Assembly (NCBI GenBank): GCA_900637675.1
Contig: LR134389.1
Span: forward strand, 186,001-250,000
Length of the DNA stretch: 64,000 bases
Direction of reading: 5' to 3'
Origin: Streptococcus equi subsp. equi
GTDB lineage: Bacteria; Bacillota; Bacilli; Lactobacillales; Streptococcaceae
Shown in pieces: positions 57,799-64,000 of the stretch. The stretch's first letter is position 1, and each line of letters starts with the position of its first letter. The translations under genes and the position numbers were made by a program. The notes beneath the pieces are model-generated. The model was not told the origin of the DNA. It saw only the letters and a program-made list of their open reading frames with translations, and did no database searches.

Positions 57799-57832
57799 AG
57801 CAAGGGTCTGGGCTTTTGCCTAGGCCTTTTAA
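57799..57832 (+). terminator. tgt terminator
   Basis: GGTCTGGGC-TTTT-GCCTAGGCC followed by TTTT (wobble pairs). Confidence 0.65.
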
Positions 57833-58178
57833 GCTTGCCTATCAAAAGAAGGCTTTTTTTAAAAGTCATCAGACATCAAAAAAACATTAAAAAATCTAAC
57901 AAAAGCAAAAGACAAAGTCAGATTATCCTCGTCGCTTACCCTTTATCAAAACGGATAAGCTAATGAAAAGCTTGCTAACATAGGCAGTCTTCCTAAGCTA
58001 AAGGCCAATGCCAAAAGACACTAGCGTCAGACAATTGACCCTTTGATTAGAAAAAAACGAAACTACGGAAGCGAATTCCCCAAAACATATTCACAGCCCG
58101 CAAGCGTCATGTTAAGATTTTCTTTGGAAGAAAAAAGATTAGAAATCGTTAACATTTCTAAACTAAAAGGAGATAAAC
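57833..58178. other. Intergenic region before the collagen-like gene
   Basis: About 345 A+T-rich bases. No convincing promoter hexamers or gene seen. No CAAAA-type pentamer repeat, which controls scl2 in S. pyogenes, is present at the start of the gene. Confidence 0.4.
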
Positions 58179-59423
58179 ATGAGAAACAAGAAAACAAGTA
58201 TCAGGCTTGTTCAGAAGTACGGTATCTGCTCAGCAGTTGTCGCCCTAGCAACCATAGCTAGCTTAGGGATTGGAAATGATGTAAGGGCAGAAGACTTTAC
58301 ATATCCTTCTATGTATAATCAAGGATATTTCTTTCAACAGTTCATAAAAAAAGAAATACTTAATCCTGGTTCTGGTAGCTCAAGTGACTGGGAAACTTCG
58401 ACACATTATAACAATGGTCGAATGCTAGAAAATGTTTTAAGATATCTATGGCGAGTGGAGCAATTTTTAAAAAAATCGACAGGCCAATCAGAGCAATTAT
58501 ACAAATTGTATGAGAAAGATTCATTAGGGATACCAGGACCTCAAGGTCCAATGGGTCCCGCAGGACCTCAAGGCCTTCGAGGGGAACGCGGACCAGTTGG
58601 TGAGCGTGGACCAATAGGCCCACAGGGACCAGAAGGAAAACCAGGCCAACAAGGGCCAAAAGGTGATACTGGGCCACAAGGAGAGCCAGGTCAACAAGGT
58701 CCAAAGGGTGACATCGGCCCACAAGGTGAACCAGGTCTCCCAGGACCAAAAGGCGACACCGGTCCTCAAGGAGCGCCAGGCCAACAAGGGCCAAAAGGTG
58801 ATACTGGGCCACAAGGCGAACAGGGACTTCAAGGACCAAAGGGTGATACCGGCCCACAAGGTGCACCAGGTCAACAAGGGCCAAAAGGTGATACTGGCCC
58901 GCAAGGAGAGCCAGGTCAACCAGGACCAAAAGGCGACACTGGGCCACAAGGCGAACAGGGACTTCAAGGACCAAAGGGTGATACCGGCCCACAAGGCGCA
59001 CCAGGTCAACAAGGACCAAAAGGCGACACCGGCCCACAAGGCGCACCAGGTCAACAAGGTCCAAAAGGTGATACTGGGCCACAAGGAGTGCCAGGTCAAC
59101 AAGGGGAATCACAAAAGGTGCCAGAAGTGCCAAAGGCTCCAGAAACACCGGAGAAAAAAGAGCAACCACAAGCACCAAAAGAACCAGAGACTCCAAAGGC
59201 ACCGGAGCAATCCCCTGCTCCACAGGCACCAAAATCTTCAGAGCAGCCAGCTAGTCCAAAGGCACCAGCTCCTCAGTCAGCACCAAACAAATCAGCGGCT
59301 CCAGCAGCTCAAAAGGGCACGCTACCAGCTACGGGGGAGGCAAATCACCCATTTTTCACCCTTGCAGCTCTCAGCGTCATTGCTAGCGCAGGTGTCCTAG
59401 GCTTGAAGAAAAAACAAGACTAA
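58179..59423 (+). CDS. Collagen-like LPXTG surface protein (Scl type)
   Basis: A 414-aa protein. The signal peptide (about 1-37) is followed by a short variable domain ([20 protein letters not shown] and onward, to about residue 115) that should trimerise. About 64 uninterrupted Gly-X-Y triplets follow, from [10 protein letters not shown] to [10 protein letters not shown] Pro/Ala/Glu-rich wall spacer ([16 protein letters not shown] and on) precedes LPATGE near the C-terminus. Streptococcal collagen-like proteins form triple helices and bind host receptors or matrix. The GAAGGAG-type site AAAAGGAGATAAAC precedes the ATG. The triplets GLR GER and similar resemble Scl integrin-binding motifs, but binding is not proven. 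Confidence 0.93.
   Translation: MRNKKTSIRLVQKYGICSAVVALATIASLGIGNDVRAEDFTYPSMYNQGYFFQQFIKKEILNPGSGSSSDWETSTHYNNGRMLENVLRYLWRVEQFLKKSTGQSEQLYKLYEKDSLGIPGPQGPMGPAGPQGLRGERGPVGERGPIGPQGPEGKPGQQGPKGDTGPQGEPGQQGPKGDIGPQGEPGLPGPKGDTGPQGAPGQQGPKGDTGPQGEQGLQGPKGDTGPQGAPGQQGPKGDTGPQGEPGQPGPKGDTGPQGEQGLQGPKGDTGPQGAPGQQGPKGDTGPQGAPGQQGPKGDTGPQGVPGQQGESQKVPEVPKAPETPEKKEQPQAPKEPETPKAPEQSPAPQAPKSSEQPASPKAPAPQSAPNKSAAPAAQKGTLPATGEANHPFFTLAALSVIASAGVLGLKKKQD
58650..59100 (+). repeat. 45-bp tandem repeat in the collagen-like region
   Basis: Ten units of 15 residues (GPKGD[T/I]GPQG[E/A/V][P/Q]GQQ and variants) lie in direct succession. Near-identical DNA between units makes expansion and contraction likely. 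Confidence 0.92.
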
Positions 59424-59452
59424 CAATTGCATATCTCTCTAACAGATAGCTA

Positions 59453-59481
59453 TAAAAGAGGGTCACAGGACCCTCTTTTAG
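59453..59481. terminator. Terminator after the collagen-like gene
   Basis: AAAAGAGGGTC-ACAG-GACCCTCTTTT, a perfect 11-bp hairpin. Confidence 0.92.
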
Positions 59482-59709
59482 TGATATGTCAGGTAGAAAT
59501 AAAGGATTTTTTCGAATGCTCAGGGAAAAACAAAAGCAATTTAGACGAAATGCCAGCTTGCCTCCGAAACAGTAGCTGAAAAAAGAGGGGGCTATACTCT
59601 GTGAGAAAGAAGACCTCGTAGTTTAAATGGAAAGCCACCTAAGACATCTAGCATCTTCTCTTCAGACCTATAGTCAGAGCATAAAAAAGCCGCCTGATTA
59701 GTTTAAGAT
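59482..59709. other. Intergenic, no gene seen
   Basis: About 230 bases between the collagen-like terminator and the toxin promoter, with no ORF or structure I can support. Confidence 0.4.
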
Positions 59710-59740
59710 TTGACGGATTCTTGTGTGATTATGATATAAT
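59710..59740 (+). promoter_or_regulatory. Promoter of the holin-like toxin mRNA
   Basis: TTGACG (59710-59715) and TGATATAAT (ending at 59740); the 19-base spacing is compensated by the extended -10. The leader before the toxin start is about 90 bases. Confidence 0.65.
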
Positions 59741-59839
59741 AATGTTCTTTACAGAAAAGCTAAGGCGGTGGCTCTGATTTCTGAAAGGTGGTGATACCTA
59801 TGGGCAATGCATCAAAATCCAACAGAAAGGAGCGTTTTA

Positions 59840-59944
59840 TTGTCTACTTACGAGGCCCTTCAACTCATGCTGGCTTTTGGTAGTTTCTTACTTACCTTAA
59901 TCAGCTTAGTCGTTGCAATCGTCATATTAAACAATAAAAAATAA
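59840..59944 (+). CDS. Holin-like toxin of a type I toxin-antitoxin system
   Basis: A 34-codon gene with TTG start and a perfect AAAGGAG 7 bases before it, encoding MSTYEALQLMLAFGSFLLTL followed by ISLVVAIVILNNKK. One membrane helix, the E-A-L-x-L-M-x-x-F-G beginning and the charged NNKK end match the putative holin-like toxin (Hol-Tox) family. Such peptides damage the membrane if overproduced. The stop codon lies within the stem of a bidirectional hairpin. An antisense RNA gene points at its 3' end. It is too short for routine annotation. Confidence 0.82.
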   Translation: MSTYEALQLMLAFGSFLLTLISLVVAIVILNNKK

Positions 59945-60052
59945 CCGTCTGAACTTTGGTAGGTCGACGATTATTTTTTAATAATTAAAGATATGCCACC
60001 GTCTTAAACGGTTCTGCATAGGGTAGTTGTTTAGAGCAACTGCCCTTTTTCT
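59930..60052 (-). ncRNA. Antisense RNA antitoxin for the holin-like toxin
   Basis: A consensus promoter lies on the minus strand: TTGACT (complement of 60082-60087) - 17 bases - TATAAT (complement of 60059-60064). Transcription would start near 60052 and run toward the toxin. It would pass the stem AGGGTAGTTG/CAACTGCCCT (60020-60046) and end at the hairpin AATAACCGTC (59940-59949)/GACGATTATT (59966-59975) with Ts. The roughly 120-base RNA overlaps the 3' end of the toxin mRNA, the usual design of type I systems of this family. The function is inferred from layout. Confidence 0.72.
60020..60052 (+). terminator. Terminator of the toxin mRNA
   Basis: AGGGTAGTTG-TTTAGAG-CAACTGCCCT followed by TTTTT (one wobble pair). 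The same stem is the 5' hairpin of the antisense RNA. Confidence 0.75.
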
Positions 60053-60330
60053 GTTCTCATTATATCCCAATAGGGAAAAATAGTCAAACGAGACCCCGTA
60101 TTTTGGCAGCTAGATTGGTAATCTTTTTCCCACACTCGGTTAAATCTGAACCTTCTTAAGCCAACCTTTATAGTCATATAGCTATTTGTGTGGTACTGGT
60201 AAAAAGCAGCTGCCTATGGGACTACTTTATGCTTTTTTGGTGTTCTTCTTATGTGATTAGTAACCCTATTAGTAAATATAGGTTGACAAAATAAAACGAA
60301 TGCTTTATCCTTTTAATAAGAGGATAAGAC

Positions 60331-60642
60331 ATGAGGAACTGTTTTGGTATCGCGCTTGATCAGGAGTATCGCTGTGTACATTATCACACAGTGCTGGATA
60401 TTGTCGGCTTGAAGTGTGCTCGATGTCAGGCTTATTATGCCTGTTATCATTGTCATGACACGCTTCAAGATCATGCTTTTGAGCCGACAGACCACAAGGA
60501 GACCTATCCGGTGATTTGTGGTCATTGCCGACAACTGCTGAGAAGGTCCGAATATGAGTGCGGCAGCTGTCCTTTTTGTTTTAGCCCTTTTAACCCAGCC
60601 TATCATAAGCATCAGGATATTTATTTTTCAAAGGAGTTATGA
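60331..60642 (+). CDS. CHY-type zinc-finger protein
   Basis: A 103-aa protein with many zinc ligands: CVHYHT, CARCQAYYACYHCHD, CGHCRQLL, CGSCPFCFSPFNPAYHKH. This pattern matches the small CHY zinc-finger family of Firmicutes. Function is unknown. bioY follows after 3 bases, so they form one transcription unit. Confidence 0.85.
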   Translation: MRNCFGIALDQEYRCVHYHTVLDIVGLKCARCQAYYACYHCHDTLQDHAFEPTDHKETYPVICGHCRQLLRRSEYECGSCPFCFSPFNPAYHKHQDIYFSKEL

Positions 60643-60645
60643 GAT

Positions 60646-61185
60646 ATGTTGTCAACCAAGGACTTAGTGAAGGTAGCAATGATGACCACCTTAATCATTA
60701 TTTTAGGTCTTATTCCAGCGATTCCTCTAGGCTTTGTTCCAGTGCCGATTGTTTTGCAAAACTTAGGGGTCATGCTTGCTGGCTTGATTTTAGGTGGGAA
60801 AAAAGGAACCCTGTCTATCCTGCTTTTTCTAGTGATTGGTCTGTTCTTGCCAGTATTTTCAGGCTCTAGAACAACTGTTCCAGTCCTAATGGGACCATCG
60901 GCTGGCTATGTTTTGGCCTGGCTCTTTGTTCCATTGGTTTTTGCATTCTTGTACCGCAGCTGGCTAGCAAGGTATCGGTCTCTTGCTTTTTTAGCAATCT
61001 TTATTTCTGGTGTCCTGCTGGTGGATCTGTTGGGGACTATTTGGCTAGCGGTTTATACAGACATGCCGCTCACTAGATCGCTCGTTGCTAGCCTTGTCTT
61101 TATCCCGGGAGATACTATTAAGGCAGTCATCGCAACGGCGCTTGCTGTTAGCTATAAAGACAGCTTTTTAAACACCAACAGCTAA
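60646..61185 (+). CDS. bioY: Biotin transporter substrate-binding subunit BioY
   Basis: A 179-aa S-component of an ECF transporter with six membrane segments. The typical N-terminal region is IPAIPLGFVPVPIVLQNLGVMLAGLILGGKKG, and GPSAGYVLAWL and DLLGTIWLAVY follow. It would use the shared EcfAA'T module encoded elsewhere. No biotin biosynthesis genes are nearby, consistent with uptake by an auxotroph. Confidence 0.92.
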   Translation: MLSTKDLVKVAMMTTLIIILGLIPAIPLGFVPVPIVLQNLGVMLAGLILGGKKGTLSILLFLVIGLFLPVFSGSRTTVPVLMGPSAGYVLAWLFVPLVFAFLYRSWLARYRSLAFLAIFISGVLLVDLLGTIWLAVYTDMPLTRSLVASLVFIPGDTIKAVIATALAVSYKDSFLNTNS

Positions 61186-61198
61186 ATACTAAGCCTGT

Positions 61199-61233
61199 AA
61201 GTCCTAGCTCTTGCGCACTAGGACTTATTTTTT
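61199..61233 (+). terminator. bioY terminator
   Basis: AAGTCCTAG and CTAGGACTT, 9-bp hairpin, then ATTTTTT. Confidence 0.88.
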
Positions 61234-61283
61234 GCTGCTATTTTTTGTTATAATAAGAACAAAGCATGAAGGAAGGTTTTGTG

Positions 61284-62066
61284 ATGAAATTAACAACGCT
61301 TGGCTCTTGGGGAGCCTATCCCTATCAAGATGCTGGGACGACAGCCTATCTTGTGACAGGGCATGATGGTTTTCAATTATTGATGGATGCTGGTAGTCGT
61401 TCTCTTAACGAATTAGAAAAAGAAATCAATCCGCTGGATTTAGACGCTGTTATCATTAGCCATTATCATCCAGATCATGTGGCAGACTTGGGTGTTTTGC
61501 GTCATTATTATCAGCTCTATCCAAGGCATCTTGGCAAGCCAAGGCTACTACCTATTTACGGTCATGACGAAGATGAGGCCGAGTTTGCCAAACTAACCTT
61601 GCCAGGTGTCTCAAAGGGCATTGCCTATCAGGTTGATAGGGTTGAAGCTCTTGGACCTTTTGACATTACCTTTATTAAGACGGTTCACCCGGTCGTGTGC
61701 TATGCTTTTCGTATTGTGGAAAGAGCAACTGGGCAGGTGCTTGTCTTTACAGGAGACACAGGCTACTTTGAAGAGCTGGCTGATTTTGCTGCGGAGGCTG
61801 ATGTGTTTTTAGCAGATGTGTACCTTTATGAAGGCAATGAACATCATATGGCGCATTTGACCTCAAAAGAGGCTGGGCAGCTTGCCAGCCGTGCTAAGGT
61901 GAAACGCTTGGTCTTGACCCATATGCCACCTCTGCCGCCAGAGGGGATTGATCCTAAGAGGCATTTGGAGGTGCTGCGACAGCAAGCTCAAGGCTATGCT
62001 GGTCAGATTCCTGTTGATCTTGCTCTGCCACATCGGGCTTGGGATTTGGGGAGTCTATCTCAATGA
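61284..62066 (+). CDS. Metallo-beta-lactamase-fold hydrolase (RNase Z-like)
   Basis: A 260-aa enzyme from MKLTTLGSWGAYPYQDAGTT; the start is chosen because the upstream ATG 61266 overlaps the GAAGGAAGG ribosome binding site. Metal motif SHYHPDHVADL, then VFTGDTGYFEEL, and HLTSKEAGQLAS with LTHMPP. The family includes RNase Z-like and cyclic nucleotide/phosphodiester hydrolases; the substrate is not readable. The stop overlaps the tadA start (ATGA). Confidence 0.82.
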   Translation: MKLTTLGSWGAYPYQDAGTTAYLVTGHDGFQLLMDAGSRSLNELEKEINPLDLDAVIISHYHPDHVADLGVLRHYYQLYPRHLGKPRLLPIYGHDEDEAEFAKLTLPGVSKGIAYQVDRVEALGPFDITFIKTVHPVVCYAFRIVERATGQVLVFTGDTGYFEELADFAAEADVFLADVYLYEGNEHHMAHLTSKEAGQLASRAKVKRLVLTHMPPLPPEGIDPKRHLEVLRQQAQGYAGQIPVDLALPHRAWDLGSLSQ

Positions 62067-62557
62067 GCTATTCCAAACAAGAGCAAGAGTATTTTATGCG
62101 AGAAGCCCTCAAGGAGGCTGAGAAATCGCTGCTAAAGGACGAGATACCGATTGGCTGCGTTATTGTGAAGGCTGGTCACATTATCGGGCGTGGTCACAAT
62201 GCTCGCGAGGAGCGCAATCAGGCGATTATGCATGCTGAGATCATGGCCATTAATGAAGCCAATGCGCACGAAGGCAATTGGCGTCTCTTGGATACGACTC
62301 TTTTTGTGACGATTGAGCCTTGTGTCATGTGCAGCGGAGCCATTGGGCTAGCTCGAATTCCTCATGTGGTCTATGGGGCCAGCAATCAAAAGTTTGGCGG
62401 TGCTGGTAGTCTTTATCAGATCTTAACCGATGAGCGCCTGAACCATCGTGTACAGCTTGAGGTAGGTCTTTTAGCTGATGACTGTGCCAAGCTCATGCAG
62501 ACCTTTTTCCGGCAAAGGCGTGACCAGAAAAAGCAGGATAAGGAAAGTAAGATTTAG
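62063..62557 (+). CDS. tadA: tRNA adenosine(34) deaminase
   Basis: A 164-aa zinc deaminase making inosine at the wobble position of tRNA-Arg. The start at 62063 (MSYSKQEQEYFMREALKEAE) overlaps the preceding stop. The catalytic HAEIMAINEAN and zinc-binding PCVMCSGAIGLARI, with VYGASNQKFGGAGSLYQIL, are canonical. Confidence 0.95.
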   Translation: MSYSKQEQEYFMREALKEAEKSLLKDEIPIGCVIVKAGHIIGRGHNAREERNQAIMHAEIMAINEANAHEGNWRLLDTTLFVTIEPCVMCSGAIGLARIPHVVYGASNQKFGGAGSLYQILTDERLNHRVQLEVGLLADDCAKLMQTFFRQRRDQKKQDKESKI

Positions 62558-62666
62558 CCCATTGAGCGATTAGCAAGAAAAAAGACCCTTGAGAGCCTAG
62601 CACAGCTCTTTAATGGCTGGTAGAGCCATGCCATAAGCGCTTGTACTTGTCTGTCAGGGTATTAGG

Positions 62667-63893
62667 CTATTGCTGATTGATAATGCTAATGCTAATGCTA
62701 AAGGTGCTGGGGTGTAGACTGTAGAAATAGCCAGCAGCATTAGGCCAATAAGCTTGAAACAGGCTATGGTAGCTGTCAGAATGCTGCTCAAGATCACTTA
62801 CCATTTGGTTGTAGAGGTCCTGATTAGCAAATTGTAAGCTGGTCTGTGGCTGATTAGTCCTTAATTGCTGCTCAAGACTGGCCAGAATGTCTGGTCTATC
62901 AAAGGCAGTAAAGTAGCTGTGATTGAGCTTAGTATAGAGCAGAGAATCGTCTGAGCACTCAGGAATTGTCCAGACATCGGTCAAGGTTTCTGTCTGATTG
63001 ATCACAATATCCCTGCTGGCTTGATGCGACTGCTTCATGAGCTGGTCTGGCAAGCATAAAAAGTTATAATTAACCTCTAGTTGTTTAATGGATTCGTTTT
63101 GATCAAAGACGGGATCTCCAAAGATTGTGTCAACAGCATAGTTCTTGCCTGCAATCTGAACAGTATTCCAAGCATGAGTAAAAACGTCCTGTGATCGATC
63201 AAAGGTGACTGACCCTCGAATATAGGCGACAGGAATACCGGCCTTTTGGCAAAGAAACTGAAAGGCCTGTGCATAGCCGTTGCAGACAGAAAGATGATCA
63301 AGAAAGACACTGCGAATGTCTTGATTAGAGGCTATCAAGGCCTCATGACCCGATTGATATGCCTCAAAGGCATCTCTATTGTAGTCAGTTTGCTTGATGA
63401 TCCACTCATAAAAATACCTCACGCGCTCATAGTCATTGGTTGCTGGCATGTCAGCGATGATATCATCTCCAATGGCTTGAAGCCTGTGATATGTTTGTTC
63501 GACCTTCTCTGGCAATGGAAAGGTAACGAAGGCCACCTGATCCGAGCGTTCCAAGCGGTAGTTGGCTGAGGTAATCCAGAAAAAGGCAGGATTATCCATC
63601 ATAAAGGCATCAATGGTTGTCATCAAGCTATGCTTAGAAGCTGGTGCTAGGCTAGTCACCTCGTGAAAGGCTGAGAGGCTATCATACAAGAGAAGGTAAT
63701 TTTCCTTTTCTGCCTGACTAAGCTGCTGGTAATAATAACGTTGATCGATCTGATCAAGCACCTGCTGACGTCTTGCTCCAGTCAGGCCGAACTGCTGCTC
63801 CTTGTCAGCAAGAGGATTGGATCTCCATGCACAGGCTGAGAGACCGACTATAGTAAGTGCTGCCAGCAAGAATAGGCTAAGCTTGTTTTTCAT
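62667..63893 (-). CDS. Transglutaminase-like lipoprotein
   Basis: A 408-aa protein starting at 63893 (MKNKLSLFLLAALTIVGLSA then C), with GGAGATGAT before it. The lipobox LSAC puts the lipid on Cys21. A transglutaminase-like (papain-fold) core has Cys204 (LSVCNGYAQAF), His240 (FTHAWNTV) and Asp255 (YAVDTIFGD). The N-terminal 150 residues have no recognised domain. It shares the fold with the secreted protein at 14852-16606. The last codons lie in a GCTAAT hexamer repeat (SISISI). The substrate is unknown. Confidence 0.8.
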   Translation of the reverse strand: MKNKLSLFLLAALTIVGLSACAWRSNPLADKEQQFGLTGARRQQVLDQIDQRYYYQQLSQAEKENYLLLYDSLSAFHEVTSLAPASKHSLMTTIDAFMMDNPAFFWITSANYRLERSDQVAFVTFPLPEKVEQTYHRLQAIGDDIIADMPATNDYERVRYFYEWIIKQTDYNRDAFEAYQSGHEALIASNQDIRSVFLDHLSVCNGYAQAFQFLCQKAGIPVAYIRGSVTFDRSQDVFTHAWNTVQIAGKNYAVDTIFGDPVFDQNESIKQLEVNYNFLCLPDQLMKQSHQASRDIVINQTETLTDVWTIPECSDDSLLYTKLNHSYFTAFDRPDILASLEQQLRTNQPQTSLQFANQDLYNQMVSDLEQHSDSYHSLFQAYWPNAAGYFYSLHPSTFSISISIINQQ

Positions 63894-64000
63894 ATCATCT
63901 CCACTCAGGTTTGTTAGTACCATTATAGCACAAGTCTAGTCGGGCTTAGCTTTAAGGACTGGCCTTATTGATAGCGTTTGCTTGGTTTGCTGTTGAGCTA

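Noticed and set aside
58650..59100. Possible CRISPR array
   Set aside because: The repeats are contiguous, in frame and coding, with no unique spacers; no cas genes in the window.
58360..59232. 290-codon minus-strand frame opposite the collagen-like gene
   Set aside because: Leu/Val-rich repeat that is the mirror of the Gly-X-Y DNA repeat; a shadow.

Overview
The window reads as a pyogenic-group Streptococcus, most likely Streptococcus equi. This rests on the gene content and order: groESL under a CIRCE element; pbp2A-rpmG-secE-nusG; leuS followed by the ascorbate (ula) genes, opuA, polA and perR; tgt with a collagen-like surface protein; and an Mga/M-like locus. The subspecies cannot be fixed from sequence alone, but three IS3-family insertions and at least five broken genes fit a host-restricted, decaying genome such as subsp. 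equi.

Layout. 1-560: tail of unidentified genes. 559-5645: groES-groEL between two inverted IS3-family (IS150-like) elements. 5.7-6.2 kb: a Nudix hydrolase. 6.4-11.2 kb: the most interesting locus. It holds a six-gene circular (head-to-tail) bacteriocin operon of the circularin A/AS-48 type. Upstream lie a frameshifted Rgg-family regulator gene and an overlooked 20-codon hydrophobic peptide gene with a Trp-Trp motif, a candidate Rgg pheromone. A 13-bp inverted repeat sits exactly between the divergent peptide and bacteriocin promoters. 11.8-20.8 kb: a TcaA-like protein, an RluA-family pseudouridine synthase, a secreted transglutaminase-like protein, a RidA protein, pbp2A, rpmG, secE and nusG. 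21.9-26 kb: an mga-like gene split by an IS with a 3-bp target duplication, then an M-like protein gene that has lost its signal peptide and is frameshifted before its LPSTGE anchor. 26.5-29 kb: leuS. 29.2-32.6 kb: a small secreted helical protein and a decayed lactococcin 972-like bacteriocin cluster. 33-41.2 kb: ulaABCDEF, a PRD regulator and ulaG, with a shared 46-bp operator-like block upstream of both ulaA and ulaG. 41.7-44.6 kb: the opuA glycine-betaine transporter. 45-48.9 kb: polA (apparently leaderless mRNA), a CoA-binding protein and perR. 49.2-55.2 kb: an LPXTG protein with a Pro-Val-Asp repeat and a very large NPCBM/transglutaminase-like/discoidin surface protein broken in an A6 tract. 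55.4-64 kb: a DUF975 protein, tgt, a collagen-like protein, a type I toxin-antitoxin locus (34-aa holin-like toxin plus antisense RNA), a CHY zinc-finger protein, bioY, a metallo-beta-lactamase-fold hydrolase, tadA and a transglutaminase-like lipoprotein.

How the parts work together. Two bacteriocin systems are present. One looks intact apart from its regulator; the other looks inactivated by a lost start codon and a stop codon in its ABC ATPase. The virulence regulator and the adjacent M-like gene are both dead, as is the largest surface protein. The ascorbate genes form a complete uptake and degradation route to D-xylulose 5-phosphate, probably under one PRD activator plus carbon catabolite control. 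All family assignments come from reading motifs by eye; no database search was possible.
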